Shown here piece after piece: positions 24,231 to 33,392 of a stretch of DNA of 64,000 bases (its first letter is position 1; each line of letters opens with the position of its first letter). The notes beneath the pieces were generated by a model. It did not search any database and was not told the origin of the DNA. It was given only the letters and a program-made list of their open reading frames with translations. The stretch is taken from positions 44,254 through 108,253 of the forward strand of contig NZ_ARXS01000016.1 in the NCBI RefSeq assembly GCF_025532145.1, written 5' to 3'. Position numbers and translations under genes: made by a program. This DNA is from Alloalcanivorax balearicus MACL04. Lineage in GTDB: Bacteria > Pseudomonadota > Gammaproteobacteria > Pseudomonadales > Alcanivoracaceae.

Positions 24231-24545
24231 TTACCGAACCAGAATGCTTTCCAGTTCTTCATACAATTTGAATTTGGTATCCGCCGACAATAAACCGGCG
24301 TTATGCTCCAATGCTGTTGCCATAATCAGACGATCCTGGGGGTCGCTATGATGCTCCGGCAATCTCACCCCCTTCATGGCTATCGCAGGCGTGATCGGCA
24401 GCAGCGAGATACCCGACACCTCAAACAAGCTGATCGCACTGACTCCCACGTCAGTATCGTTGTTAATCACATCATTCCAAACAGGTTTCAGGCGTTCATC
24501 ACCAGACATCCACCAAAGCCAGACATGGGTATCCAACACTTGCAT
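24231..24545 (-). CDS. VapC-type PIN toxin with internal deletion
   Basis: A 104-residue PIN-domain protein. The four acidic positions are present: LDTH (D4), SLFEVS (E near 42), SDPQDR and SADTKF. Relatives of this class run to about 125-130 residues. Here SLFEVS is joined directly to GISLLPITP, so the usual 20-25-residue stretch (the KxALGK-LxLP region) is missing in frame. The fold between helices 3 and 4 may be broken, so toxicity is doubtful. The ATG at 24545 overlaps the vapB stop as TGATG. Confidence 0.82.
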   Translation of the reverse strand: MQVLDTHVWLWWMSGDERLKPVWNDVINNDTDVGVSAISLFEVSGISLLPITPAIAMKGVRLPEHHSDPQDRLIMATALEHNAGLLSADTKFKLYEELESILVR

Positions 24546-24784
24546 CAGGGCAAATCCCAATCTGATCCTGAAGCTGTATCAAAGACATCACCTTTGAACT
24601 GAATAGGGGGCACCTGAGCAGGTTTGCGCCGGGTAGCCGACGTATTCTCTTGCTGAGCGGCGCCCTCCTCCACGACTTCTTTCGTCAAAATAATGACCTT
24701 AACGTGGCGATCCTTCAGTTGCTCAAAGCGCGGCAGGCGAATGAACTCACCTTTGATGTCTGTCTCAAACTCAATCGCATACAT
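24545..24784 (-). CDS. VapB-type antitoxin
   Basis: A 79-residue protein beginning MYAIEFETDIKGEFIRLP, a compact N-terminal domain like DUF2281-type VapB antitoxins. A variable linker and a C-terminal PPIQFKGDVFDTASGSDWDLP-like toxin-binding tail follow. The ATG at 24784 is chosen over an upstream start because the N-terminal domain is complete from here. A promoter-like TTGATA (24881-24876) with the palindrome ACTGC-N8-GCAGT (24859-24863/24872-24876) lies upstream and may be autoregulatory. Confidence 0.82.
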   Translation of the reverse strand: MYAIEFETDIKGEFIRLPRFEQLKDRHVKVIILTKEVVEEGAAQQENTSATRRKPAQVPPIQFKGDVFDTASGSDWDLP

Positions 24785-24855
24785 TGCCAGATCACTCCTC
24801 TTGAGCACGACGCCTTGACAGCGGCGAAACCGGGATTCCAGACCGATCACCACAA

Positions 24856-24881
24856 TACACTGCTCATTAGGGCAGTATCAA
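24856..24881 (-). promoter_or_regulatory. candidate vapBC promoter and operator
   Basis: On the minus strand TTGATA, 16 bases and TGTATT resemble -35/-10 boxes. ACTGC-N8-GCAGT lies in the spacer. Its position about 70 bases before vapB is reasonable. Confidence 0.45.
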
Positions 24882-24952
24882 GCATGTCCCGGCGGACTCC
24901 GGATTGGAGTCCAAATCCAAGGAACCCCTGAAAACCATCATGCCGGACAACA

Positions 24953-25133
24953 AAGCCACTGTGGGAAGCTGCCTTGGCAGCGAATTACGTTGGCAATTCG
25001 CTTGCAAGCAAGCCTCCCACAGCGGCTCCGTGGCGTAATCTGTGGGAGCCAGCCTGCTGGCGAATGCGGCCTCCGGTGCCAGGATTCACTTGCAGGCGGA
25101 GCGCCGCCCGGCAAGCTTCCCACAGCAGCTCAG
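24953..25133. repeat. REP cluster immediately downstream of the ligase gene
   Basis: Four REP halves. The segment 24989-25133 is the template of the downstream part of the duplicated units seen at 21073 and 22400. Confidence 0.85.
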
Positions 25134-25136
25134 AAA

Positions 25137-26447
25137 TCAGCTTTGCGCCGTTTTTCTCGCACCCTCCGGCGTCGCCTTCAACAAACACCAGCACGCCGTC
25201 AGCATCCCGAGAAAGCCGGACAACCCGCGCACATCCCGCAACAAGGACTGCGTCAGCCCGAAACCGATGAACGCCACCACCACGATCACCCCGGACAAGG
25301 CCAGCGCCTGCCCCTGAACATCCTTACGCCGTCGCAAGTGTGTAGCGAACAGGACGAGCGGCACGCCGTACAGCAACAATAACGAAACCAGCCCCACCAG
25401 ACCCCGGCGGGCGGCGGTATCGATCAGGTCGTTGTGGAGCTGGTCGTAACGGCTGATGCCCTTGTCGTAAAGCCCCTCAGCCACCCATTGATCACGGCGC
25501 GCTTCCAACCGCCCTTCGCCCCAACCAAGAATGGGCTTCTCACGGAACAACCGGACACCGGCCCGCCACATTTCCAGGCGAATGCCCAGAGAGGAATAGG
25601 TATCGCCTTCAGTATATTCCTCCAGATTCTCCACCGCCTGGGCCACACGCTGGGTCACTCCTGCCCTGGGCATGAAGGACGCACTCAGGACCACCACCGC
25701 CACCAAGACCGCCAAGGCCACCATGCCACCACGGTGTAACTGCCGCCAGAAAACACCAAACACCAGCAAAATCAGTGCCGGGAAAACAATCCAGCTGCCT
25801 CGGGTGCCAGACAGCACGGCGGCGAGCAAACCGGCACCGACGGCCAACGCGTAGAAGCCACGCAACCACCACTCCCCTTTTACAGGCCGCATCCCCAGCC
25901 GCGCCAACAGCCCCACCAGCGATAGCGTCGCCAACAACAGCGACACATTGCCGAAGGGAATGGCGTTCATGCCATTATCCGGCCGCCCGCGCCCCAGCAC
26001 CCAATGCTCGTAGGAAGCAATGCCGCCGGCCAGCAACGCCCCCAGCGCCACTCCAAACCACCAATATCCAGTCTTCGGCGGAAGCCCACGCCAGGCCATT
26101 AGCACCAGGGCCGCCAGCACGGGCCACAATGGCAGCAGAATACCCTGGTTCCCTTCGCCTACCGGCCACTTGCCCGTTCGGACCACATCCGCCAACCAAA
26201 GCAGGGAGAACAGAAGAAGAGCAGTCAGACAAAGAACATCCCCCCGGCCCAGCCGCAACGAATGCCCCGGTTGAAGCCACACAAACAACAAGCCACACAA
26301 GGCCACACCTCCGGCCAGTAAAGGCATCACGGCATAGCTGTAGCGGAAGGTCATCAACAAGGAAAGGAAAGCGAAGAGCAGAAGGCTAGAAAGCGCGGAA
26401 AAAAAACGATCCGGCCCAGATGCGGGGGGAAAAGAGGAAACCATCAT
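25137..26447 (-). CDS. O-antigen ligase/polymerase family membrane protein (Wzy_C)
   Basis: A protein of about 436 residues with roughly eleven membrane spans and a large periplasmic loop (about 270-340). The loop and following span contain LGWGEGR, DQLHNDLIDTAARRGLVG, typical of WaaL-type ligases (Wzy_C domain). It would transfer the undecaprenyl-linked glycan to lipid A-core in the periplasm. The internal ATG pair at 26447/26444 follows an AAAGGA site; the longer frame from 26483 adds a polar, unlikely N-terminus. The last 40-95 codons are duplicated three times downstream (copies A-C). Confidence 0.88.
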   Translation of the reverse strand: MMVSSFPPASGPDRFFSALSSLLLFAFLSLLMTFRYSYAVMPLLAGGVALCGLLFVWLQPGHSLRLGRGDVLCLTALLLFSLLWLADVVRTGKWPVGEGNQGILLPLWPVLAALVLMAWRGLPPKTGYWWFGVALGALLAGGIASYEHWVLGRGRPDNGMNAIPFGNVSLLLATLSLVGLLARLGMRPVKGEWWLRGFYALAVGAGLLAAVLSGTRGSWIVFPALILLVFGVFWRQLHRGGMVALAVLVAVVVLSASFMPRAGVTQRVAQAVENLEEYTEGDTYSSLGIRLEMWRAGVRLFREKPILGWGEGRLEARRDQWVAEGLYDKGISRYDQLHNDLIDTAARRGLVGLVSLLLLYGVPLVLFATHLRRRKDVQGQALALSGVIVVVAFIGFGLTQSLLRDVRGLSGFLGMLTACWCLLKATPEGARKTAQS

Positions 26448-26712
26448 CACCTGTATTCCTTTATCAGAGCCGATCTTTATCAAACCAGCCCTGGCTAATA
26501 AATCCGTCGGTGATTGGACAGAAAGGAAGCAATGCCGTTCCTGCCAGGGGCATGAACAGGTTCACGAAACAGTTAAGAGAGCTGAAAGACCATGATTACA
26601 GCAGGTGCAGAAATCATTGAGTAGTCGCGGTCCGTGAACTACCCAACAATAGACTCTATACCTGGCCATAGAAGCGACGGAGAGGCTTGACGTCCACGGA
26701 TGACCCCGACTT
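26448..26712. other. intergenic between ligase and IS256
   Basis: About 265 bases without a recognisable gene. A short inverted repeat GTAGT ... ACTAC lies near 26618-26640. The ligase promoter could be here, but the gene more likely belongs to the operon interrupted by the IS. Confidence 0.4.
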
Positions 26713-28036
26713 CGTTTCCCGGTAGTGTTCAGAATTCTGTGTCACAGTAATTCCTCGTTAATCATCTGATCACAGATCCAACACGCCGTCGAGTCGGCCT
26801 TCAAAGAAGGTCGCCAGTTGGGACAGCGTGATATTCCAGCTCTGGATCGACATCGTCCATTTCTTGCTGGCGTTTTGAACGCCGAGATAAAGCAACTTCA
26901 GTAGGCTGTCCTCGTTGGGGAAGCCACCCTTCGTCTTGGTCAGTTTCCGGAACTGGCGGTGCACTGCCTCAATGGAATTCGTCGTGTAGATCACACGGCG
27001 AATATCTGGCGGGTACCTGAAGTAGGCAGATAGATTGTCCCACTTCGTTCGCCAGGACTTGATCACAATGGGATACAGGTCGCCCCAGCGATTCTCCAGC
27101 TCATCCAGAGCCTGCTCCGCTGCCTCTTTGGAGGTGGCCCGATAGACGCGCTTCAAGTCGACCATAAACGCCTTCTGGTTCTTCGATGCTACGTACTTCA
27201 GCGAGTTGCGAACCTGGTGGACGATGCAGAGTTGAACCTCAGTGTCCGGGTAGATGGTGGCGATGGCCTCCGGGAATCCAGTCAACCCATCCACGCTGGC
27301 AATCAGGAAATCATCGACACCGCGATTTTTGAGGTCGGTCAGAACAGAGAGCCAGAAGTTGGCTCCCTCGCTTTCGGACAGGTAGAGCCCGAGAATTTCC
27401 TTCCTGCCTTCCAGATTGACCGCCAGCACTGTGTAAACCGCCTTGCTCTTATAGCGCCCATTGTCCTTGACCTTATAGTGGATGGCATCGAGCCAGACAA
27501 AGGGATACAGACTGTCCAGGGGGCGCTGCTGCCAATCCCTGACCTCGGCTATTATTTTATCGGTAATAGCGCTCAGGGTGGCCGTGGAGACCTTGATGCC
27601 GTAAAGATCCTCGACCTGCGTAGAGATATCCCGGTAGCTCATTCCCAGGCCGTACATTGACAGGATCTTGGCCTCGATTTCATCGCTGACCGATGTCTGG
27701 TGCTTCTTGATCAGCTGCGGCTCAAAAGTACCGGCGCGATCGCGGGGTGTGTCCAACTCAAAGGGGCCGGCAGTGCTCTTGACCGTCTTACTTGTCTTGC
27801 CATTTTTGCGGTTGGGAGCAACGTCATCGGCCAGATGGGAATCCAACTCGGCCTCCAGCGCTGCCTCAGTGAGCTGCTTGATTAGTGGGGTCAGGACACC
27901 GTCCTTCCCGGTAATCGCTTTGCCTGATTGCAGGGCCTTCAGGGCGTTGTCAAAATCAAACTTGTCGTTCATAGGTCAATCCTCTCATGTAGAGATTAGT
28001 GGATTGACACAGAATTTCTAACACTCCCCGTTTCCC
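26713..28036 (-). mobile_element. complete IS256-family insertion sequence with 8-bp target duplication
   Basis: The element spans 26721-28028 (1308 bases). Its ends, GGTAGTGTTCAGAATTCTGT on the left and GGGAGTGTTAGAAATTCTGT inverted on the right, are inverted repeats agreeing at about 20 of 24 positions. CGTTTCCC flanks it directly on both sides (26713-26720 and 28029-28036). Ends, transposase and target duplication are all intact, so the insertion is recent. It separates the ligase from the phosphomannomutase gene. Confidence 0.95.
26770..27972 (-). CDS. IS256-family transposase
   Basis: A 400-residue DDE transposase of the Transposase_mut family. The acidic triad appears in WLDAIHYKV, ASVDGLTGFPEAI and TTNSIEAVHRQFRK. 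The C(2)H signature LCIVHQVRNS lies between the second Asp and the Glu. Length and motifs are those of active IS256 enzymes and no disruption is visible. It lies within 50-55 bases of both ends of the element. Confidence 0.97.
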   Translation of the reverse strand: MNDKFDFDNALKALQSGKAITGKDGVLTPLIKQLTEAALEAELDSHLADDVAPNRKNGKTSKTVKSTAGPFELDTPRDRAGTFEPQLIKKHQTSVSDEIEAKILSMYGLGMSYRDISTQVEDLYGIKVSTATLSAITDKIIAEVRDWQQRPLDSLYPFVWLDAIHYKVKDNGRYKSKAVYTVLAVNLEGRKEILGLYLSESEGANFWLSVLTDLKNRGVDDFLIASVDGLTGFPEAIATIYPDTEVQLCIVHQVRNSLKYVASKNQKAFMVDLKRVYRATSKEAAEQALDELENRWGDLYPIVIKSWRTKWDNLSAYFRYPPDIRRVIYTTNSIEAVHRQFRKLTKTKGGFPNEDSLLKLLYLGVQNASKKWTMSIQSWNITLSQLATFFEGRLDGVLDL

Positions 28037-28118
28037 AGCGAGCCGCCTCTAATCCTTGAAGTAATCTTTAGACTCCGGCCAGATAAATAAACTCCCTTGC
28101 TCCGAATGCTCATTGATA

Positions 28119-29501
28119 TCACAAGACCTTCAGCCGCCTCATCACATCCACGATGCTGGCCTCGAACAAAGCCCGAATACGATCACAGACCTCTTGTGTC
28201 GCCCCTTCATAGCGCGTAACCAGCTTCGGAGAGGTATTGGACACACGGCACAATCCCCAACCATCCTCATAGTCCACACGAATGCCGTCAATGGTGGTGC
28301 GTCGGCCATCACCGAAATCACCGTCGGCGATCAACCGCTCCACCACGGCGAATTTGTAATCTTCTGGAACAGGAATGGTAATCTCCGGCGTGCTGGGGCT
28401 TTGCGGATAACGGACAAAAAATGCATCAGCGTCTTTCTCCTGCGCGGCCAGGATCTCCGCCAGTCGTGCCGCCGCGTACAGGCCATCATCAAAGCCATAC
28501 CAGCGCTCGGAGAAAAAGATATGCCCACTCATCTCTCCTGCCAGCGGTGCTCCGGTCTCCTTCATTCGCGCCTTAATTAATGAATGCCCAGTACGCCACA
28601 TCTCAGGGTCGCCGCCCAGCTCAGTGACCACTTTCGCCAAGTTGCCCGTGCATTTCACATCATAGATGATGCGGCCACCCGGCACGCGGGAGAGCACATC
28701 CTCGGCAAAGGCCATCATCAGCCGATCGGGGTAAATCAGCTCGCCTTTGGGGGTCACCACCCCTACCCGATCACCGTCACCATCAAAACCCAGACCCAGA
28801 TCCGCTCCCGTTTCGGCCACGGTGCGAATCAGATCCACCACGTTTTCCGGCTCACCAGGATCGGGGTGGTGATTGGGGAAGGTGCCATCAATTTCGGTAA
28901 AGAGCGGCACCACCGTGCAACCGAGGCGCTCCATCAAACGCGGCGCCAACTCACCGGCAACACCGTTACCGGTGTCCACCACCACTTTCAACGGGCGTTT
29001 GAGCGTGACATCAGAGGTGATGCGATCCAGGTACTGTTCACGCAAATCCAGGCTACTCAGCTCGCCCTGCCCGTCGGATAAATCCGCTTGAACAATACGT
29101 TGATACAGCCCCTGAATACGATCACCGGAAAGCGTTTGGCCACCGATCACGATCTTGAAGCCGTTATAGTCCGGTGGGTTATGGCTGCCCGTCACCATGA
29201 CGCCAGAGTTGAGCCCCTCTACCACATGAGTAGCAAAGTACAGTACCGGGGTTGGCACCATGCCCACATCCACCACATCGCAACCGCCTTTACGCAGCCC
29301 TTCGATCAGAGCCTGGCTCACCTGTGGCCCGGAGATACGACCATCTCGGGCCACCGCAATGCGCGACTCCCCTGCGGCCAGCGTTTCGGCGGCAATTGCC
29401 CGCCCTATTTGACGGGTGATCTCCTCACTCAAGGTTTCCCCGACAATCCCACGGATGTCGTATGCCCGAAAAATAGACGGTTTAAGCTCGATCTCGCTCA
29501 T
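28119..29501 (-). CDS. phosphomannomutase/phosphoglucomutase (AlgC-type), copy 2
   Basis: A 460-residue phosphohexomutase: phosphoserine loop TGSHNPPDYNG (Ser near 107), metal loop DGDGDRVG near 242, sugar loop GEMSGH near 325. It is homologous along its whole length to copy 1 (3412-4785) but clearly diverged. It follows galU, the Ugd-like gene and pgi, so it probably feeds both glucose-1-P (for GalU) and mannose-1-P. An AGGAG site precedes the ATG, immediately after a GC-rich hairpin at 29513-29534. Confidence 0.93.
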   Translation of the reverse strand: MSEIELKPSIFRAYDIRGIVGETLSEEITRQIGRAIAAETLAAGESRIAVARDGRISGPQVSQALIEGLRKGGCDVVDVGMVPTPVLYFATHVVEGLNSGVMVTGSHNPPDYNGFKIVIGGQTLSGDRIQGLYQRIVQADLSDGQGELSSLDLREQYLDRITSDVTLKRPLKVVVDTGNGVAGELAPRLMERLGCTVVPLFTEIDGTFPNHHPDPGEPENVVDLIRTVAETGADLGLGFDGDGDRVGVVTPKGELIYPDRLMMAFAEDVLSRVPGGRIIYDVKCTGNLAKVVTELGGDPEMWRTGHSLIKARMKETGAPLAGEMSGHIFFSERWYGFDDGLYAAARLAEILAAQEKDADAFFVRYPQSPSTPEITIPVPEDYKFAVVERLIADGDFGDGRRTTIDGIRVDYEDGWGLCRVSNTSPKLVTRYEGATQEVCDRIRALFEASIVDVMRRLKVL

Positions 29502-29512
29502 TCAATACTCCT

Positions 29513-29534
29513 AAAGCCCGGCAAGCCGGGCTTT
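29513..29534 (-). terminator. GC hairpin between pgi and phosphomannomutase gene
   Basis: AAAGCCCGG and CCGGGCTTT form a nine-base stem overlapping the pgi stop codon and ending right before the next gene's ribosome site. Flanking A and T runs are short, so it may be a partial terminator or an RNA-stability element. Confidence 0.5.
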
Positions 29535-31140
29535 AACTATTCCGTATAAACGTCAGCAGTCCACTGGTGGAGACATCCATTCCTCCATCATCCCCTTCAC
29601 GGATGGCCTGCAGGGTGCTGGTGGCGATCTTCTTGCCCATCTCCACGCCCCACTGGTCAAAGGGGTTAATGCTCCAAATCACGGCCTGCGTGAATACTTT
29701 GTGCTCATAGGCAGCGAGTAGCGCCCCTAAACTATAGGGAGCCAGTTCATCCATCATCAGGGTGGTGCTGGGCTGATTACCCCGGTAGCGCTTATAGAAC
29801 GGCACCTGCTCATCACTGGGCAGGGCTGCCTCACCAAGAGCCAGCAGACGGGACTGAGCCAGGCAATTAGCCAGTGCCAACTCATGTTGACGCACCAACT
29901 CCCCGGCCCCCTCTGAATGCACGTCTTCATGATAGCGCCGCGCCGGGGCTATGAAATCGCAAGTAACGGGTTCCGTCCCTTGGTGGAGAAGCTGATAAAA
30001 GGCGTGCTGAGCATTGGGACCAACATCGCCCCAAAGAATCGGGCAGGTTTTCTCGGAGACAGGTTCGCCGTCCCGAGTCACGGATTTGCCGTTGGACTCC
30101 ATTTCCAACTGTTCAAGATAGGAGGGTAGGTATTTCAACCGGCCATCATAGGGCAAGATCGCATGGCCGTGGATATCCAGAAAGTTCGTATTCCAAACGC
30201 CGACCAACGCCATCAGCACTGGTATATTGTCTTCCCAGGGGGCTTCCAGGAAATGCCGGTCCATGAAGTGCGCGCCCGCCAACAGTTCACGGAAGCGTGC
30301 CATGCCAACCCGAATGGCCACGGGCAATCCAATCGCTGACCATAGAGAATAACGCCCGCCGACCCAATCCCAAAGACGCAGGCAGTTCCGTTCCTCAATG
30401 CCCCATTCGGTTACCTTTTCCACCGCACTGGAAACCGCCAGAAAATGACAACGAATCACCGCCTCATCATCTCCCAGCGCCCGTTGTAACCAGGTGCGAG
30501 CCGTGTCGGCGTTATACAGGGTATCCACAGTGGTAAATGACTTGGAGGAAATGATAAACAGCGTCGTTTGAGGCCTGAGTGCCCGGAGTAAATGGGCCAC
30601 CTGACTACCATCCATGGATGACACAAAGTGAACATTCAGACCATTGGCAGCAGGCTCGGCGAAATCCTCCAATGCGCGACACACCATCAGTGGCCCCAGG
30701 TCCGAGCCACCGACACCGATATTGACCACGTCGGTGATCGGTTCACCGGTATAGCCACGCCATTGGCCTGAATGCAGCTGCTCCACGATGCGTGCCATCC
30801 GCTCCAGCTCACCGTGAACCAAGGCTTCGACTTCAGTTGGCGCCAACCCGGAGCCGGTCGGCGCCCGTAATGCCCAATGCATGGCGGCCCGGCCTTCCGT
30901 GCCATTCACTTCTTCACCAGCGAACAGCCGCGTAATCCAGGCCTTCAGCTCACGGGCATCGGCCAATGAGAACAGCCGTGAAAGCGTGTCGCCATTGAGA
31001 CGTTGCTTACTCAGATCGAGCAACAACGGCCCTGCCTTGCGATGTAAGCGGGCAAAACGCTGGGGATCATCTACAAACAGATCAGCAAGATGCCGCTGGG
31101 CCAGCTCATCCGCATGCGCCTTAAGGTCATTCCATACCAT
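29533..31140 (-). CDS. pgi: glucose-6-phosphate isomerase
   Basis: A protein of about 535 residues with two SIS domains. Signature segments include [12 protein letters not shown], the substrate loop SSKSFTT, the catalytic [11 protein letters not shown], and a C-terminal QWGVEMGKK with the active lysine. It interconverts glucose-6-P and fructose-6-P, feeding both UDP-glucose and GDP-mannose pathways. ATG at 31140 is preferred; an in-frame GTG four codons upstream is possible. The preceding gene ends 28 bases away. Confidence 0.96.
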   Translation of the reverse strand: MVWNDLKAHADELAQRHLADLFVDDPQRFARLHRKAGPLLLDLSKQRLNGDTLSRLFSLADARELKAWITRLFAGEEVNGTEGRAAMHWALRAPTGSGLAPTEVEALVHGELERMARIVEQLHSGQWRGYTGEPITDVVNIGVGGSDLGPLMVCRALEDFAEPAANGLNVHFVSSMDGSQVAHLLRALRPQTTLFIISSKSFTTVDTLYNADTARTWLQRALGDDEAVIRCHFLAVSSAVEKVTEWGIEERNCLRLWDWVGGRYSLWSAIGLPVAIRVGMARFRELLAGAHFMDRHFLEAPWEDNIPVLMALVGVWNTNFLDIHGHAILPYDGRLKYLPSYLEQLEMESNGKSVTRDGEPVSEKTCPILWGDVGPNAQHAFYQLLHQGTEPVTCDFIAPARRYHEDVHSEGAGELVRQHELALANCLAQSRLLALGEAALPSDEQVPFYKRYRGNQPSTTLMMDELAPYSLGALLAAYEHKVFTQAVIWSINPFDQWGVEMGKKIATSTLQAIREGDDGGMDVSTSGLLTFIRNS

Positions 31141-31168
31141 GTGTGTCACCAACAGAATCCGTGTAGAA

Positions 31169-32440
31169 CTACCGGCCTACGCCATAGTAGATAAAGCCGG
31201 CCTGGCGAAGATAAGCGGGGTCATAGATATTGCGGCCATCAAGAATAACCGGGCTGCGCATGCCCTGCCTCAAATGATCGAAGTCCGGGCTCCAGTAGGC
31301 TTTCCACTCAGTCACCAACATCAGCGCATCGGCATCCTGACTGGCGTCATAAGGCCGCTCACACAGTATCAGGTCTGGACGCTCCCCGTAGCGGTCGCGG
31401 AGGGTAGGAAGCGCCTGAGGATCGTGCACCTTGACGATAACCCCCTGCGCCCATAAAGCATTCAGCAAGCGCTCGACCGGTGCGTTGTCGACACGGCCAG
31501 TGCCCGGCTTGAAGGCCGCCCCCCAGATCGCCACCACCTTACCCTCCAGGTTACGGTCGTAATGGCCCCAAAGTTTCCGGAACAGCACTTCCTTCTGGCG
31601 CTCATTGATTTCTATCACCTGACGAAGCAGCTCCGAGCCCACACCGCTGGTACTCAGTTTCTCCGACAGGTTCAACACGTCTCGTGACAACCCGGGGCCA
31701 CCGAAGCCACACCCTGCATACAAATACGCTTCTCCGATGCGAGGATCAGACCCCATTCCCTGGCGAACATTTTCGATATCCACCCCCAGGGTCTCCGCCA
31801 GGTTGGCCATATCGTTCATATAGCTAACGCGAGTGGCCAACATCCCGGTAATCGCCAACTTGGTGAATTCCGCTTCCCTCGGTCCCATCACTAAAAAGTG
31901 ATCACTTAAGCGGTTGAAGGGGCGAAATATCTCACGGACCAGTACTTCTGCATCGCGGTCATCGCAACCTAGCAACAAACGAGCGGGTCTCATAAAACTC
32001 TGAAGCGCGCCCCCTTCCTGAAGCAGTTCTGGTAGCACTACCACGGGAACCTGAGGACAGAGCAGTTGCAGTTCTTCCGTTGTCCCCACAGGGAAAGGAG
32101 ACTGGTTAATCACCACCCGCTGTCGCCCTGCCTCCGGAGCACTGACGGTAACCACATGCTCGGCCAACGCCCGCTGATGAGAGTGGACAGCCAGGAATAC
32201 AGCGCTCACCTCCGGTCTCGGGGGGGCCTTTATATCCCCCACGGATAGACGTCCTTCAGAGATCTGCTCTGCAAATAGCCGATCCAAACCGGGTTCCTGG
32301 ATATCGAGACGCCCTTTGCCAACGGCGGATTGCCATTCAGCAAGATTCGGCGGACGCAGAGTGATATGGTGTCCGCTGGAGGCCAGGGCCGCTGCCGTCA
32401 CCAGTGCGCATAGACTGTCGCCGTAGATATCCAGATACAT
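31169..32440 (-). CDS. UDP-glucose/GDP-mannose dehydrogenase-like protein lacking catalytic cysteine
   Basis: A 423-residue member of the nucleotide-sugar dehydrogenase family by overall layout (central helix [21 protein letters not shown]-terminal domain with GAAFKPGT). The defining residues are altered. The active-site GGSCFPKD motif reads GGPGLSRD, losing the Cys and Lys, and the N-terminal NAD loop GxGYVGL reads YGDSLCA. The frame is full length and flanked by galU and pgi, so it is maintained. It is probably a pseudoenzyme with a binding or regulatory role. The true Ugd is encoded at 33393. Confidence 0.85.
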   Translation of the reverse strand: MYLDIYGDSLCALVTAAALASSGHHITLRPPNLAEWQSAVGKGRLDIQEPGLDRLFAEQISEGRLSVGDIKAPPRPEVSAVFLAVHSHQRALAEHVVTVSAPEAGRQRVVINQSPFPVGTTEELQLLCPQVPVVVLPELLQEGGALQSFMRPARLLLGCDDRDAEVLVREIFRPFNRLSDHFLVMGPREAEFTKLAITGMLATRVSYMNDMANLAETLGVDIENVRQGMGSDPRIGEAYLYAGCGFGGPGLSRDVLNLSEKLSTSGVGSELLRQVIEINERQKEVLFRKLWGHYDRNLEGKVVAIWGAAFKPGTGRVDNAPVERLLNALWAQGVIVKVHDPQALPTLRDRYGERPDLILCERPYDASQDADALMLVTEWKAYWSPDFDHLRQGMRSPVILDGRNIYDPAYLRQAGFIYYGVGR

Positions 32441-33328
32441 CTAATCCTCTCCGATATCCCGCAACATGGTGCGAAACCCCTCACCCACTTCAGGATGGCG
32501 TGCCCCGTAACGAAGCGTGGCTTGTAAATAACCCAACTTATTACCGCAGTCATACGTCTGCCCGATCATGCGGTAGGCTTCCACCGGTTGCTCGTTCATT
32601 AAATCAGCAATAGCGTCGGTAAGCTGAATCTCATTTCCTGCCCCTGGCCCGGTGCGTTCAAGCATTTCAAAGATCCGTGCCGGCAGCACGTAGCGCCCCA
32701 CCACCGACAAGTTGGAGGGGGCCTGATCCGGGTGCGGCTTTTCAACTACACCACTCATTGCAGTGCTATGGCCTGGCTCCGGCGCCTCACCACTCAAGGA
32801 CACAACGCCATACTGGTCCACCCTCTCACGAGGAACCGCTTCCACCATGATTTGAGAAGCACGGGTCTGGTCGAATCGGCGGATCATACGAGTCAGATCC
32901 AAATCGCCATCATTGTCATGATTGTCCACCAACACATCCGGCAGGAGTACCGCGAAAGGGGCATCACCGATCACCTCCTTGGCGCACAGCACCGCATGCC
33001 CAAGCCCTAAAGGACGCCCCTGGCGAACGCTGATAACCCTGACGTCCGTTGGTACAATATTGCGCAGCACCTGCAGCAAAGCTTGCTTGTTCTTTTTCTC
33101 AAGCTCCGCTTCCAGCTCATAATTAATGTCAAAATAATTCTCGATGGCGGCCTTTGCCGAATGGTTGACCAATACAATCTCACGCACGCCAGCGGCAACG
33201 GCTTCGTCCACCACATACTGAATCACCGGCTTGTCAACCACGGTGATCATTTCCTTGGGGATGGACTTGCTAGCCGGCAAGAAACGGGTGCCAAGCCCGG
33301 CAACGGGCAATATGGCCTTGCGAATCAT
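32441..33328 (-). CDS. galU: UTP-glucose-1-phosphate uridylyltransferase
   Basis: A protein of about 295 residues. It has the nucleotidyltransferase signature GLGTRFLPASKSIPKEM near the N-terminus, VDEAVAAGVREI, and DCGNKLGYLQA near the C-terminus, all typical of GalU. It makes UDP-glucose for Ugd (33393), GalE (12448) and the glycosyltransferases. ATG at 33328 has GGAG seven bases upstream; an earlier TTG is unlikely. It directly precedes the Ugd-like pseudoenzyme gene with no gap. Confidence 0.96.
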   Translation of the reverse strand: MIRKAILPVAGLGTRFLPASKSIPKEMITVVDKPVIQYVVDEAVAAGVREIVLVNHSAKAAIENYFDINYELEAELEKKNKQALLQVLRNIVPTDVRVISVRQGRPLGLGHAVLCAKEVIGDAPFAVLLPDVLVDNHDNDGDLDLTRMIRRFDQTRASQIMVEAVPRERVDQYGVVSLSGEAPEPGHSTAMSGVVEKPHPDQAPSNLSVVGRYVLPARIFEMLERTGPGAGNEIQLTDAIADLMNEQPVEAYRMIGQTYDCGNKLGYLQATLRYGARHPEVGEGFRTMLRDIGED

Positions 33329-33392
33329 CAGGATCTCCAAACGTTATTCAGAACTGGCGAGGTCAACCAAAGGAAGGGCAAAAGAGGTTACG

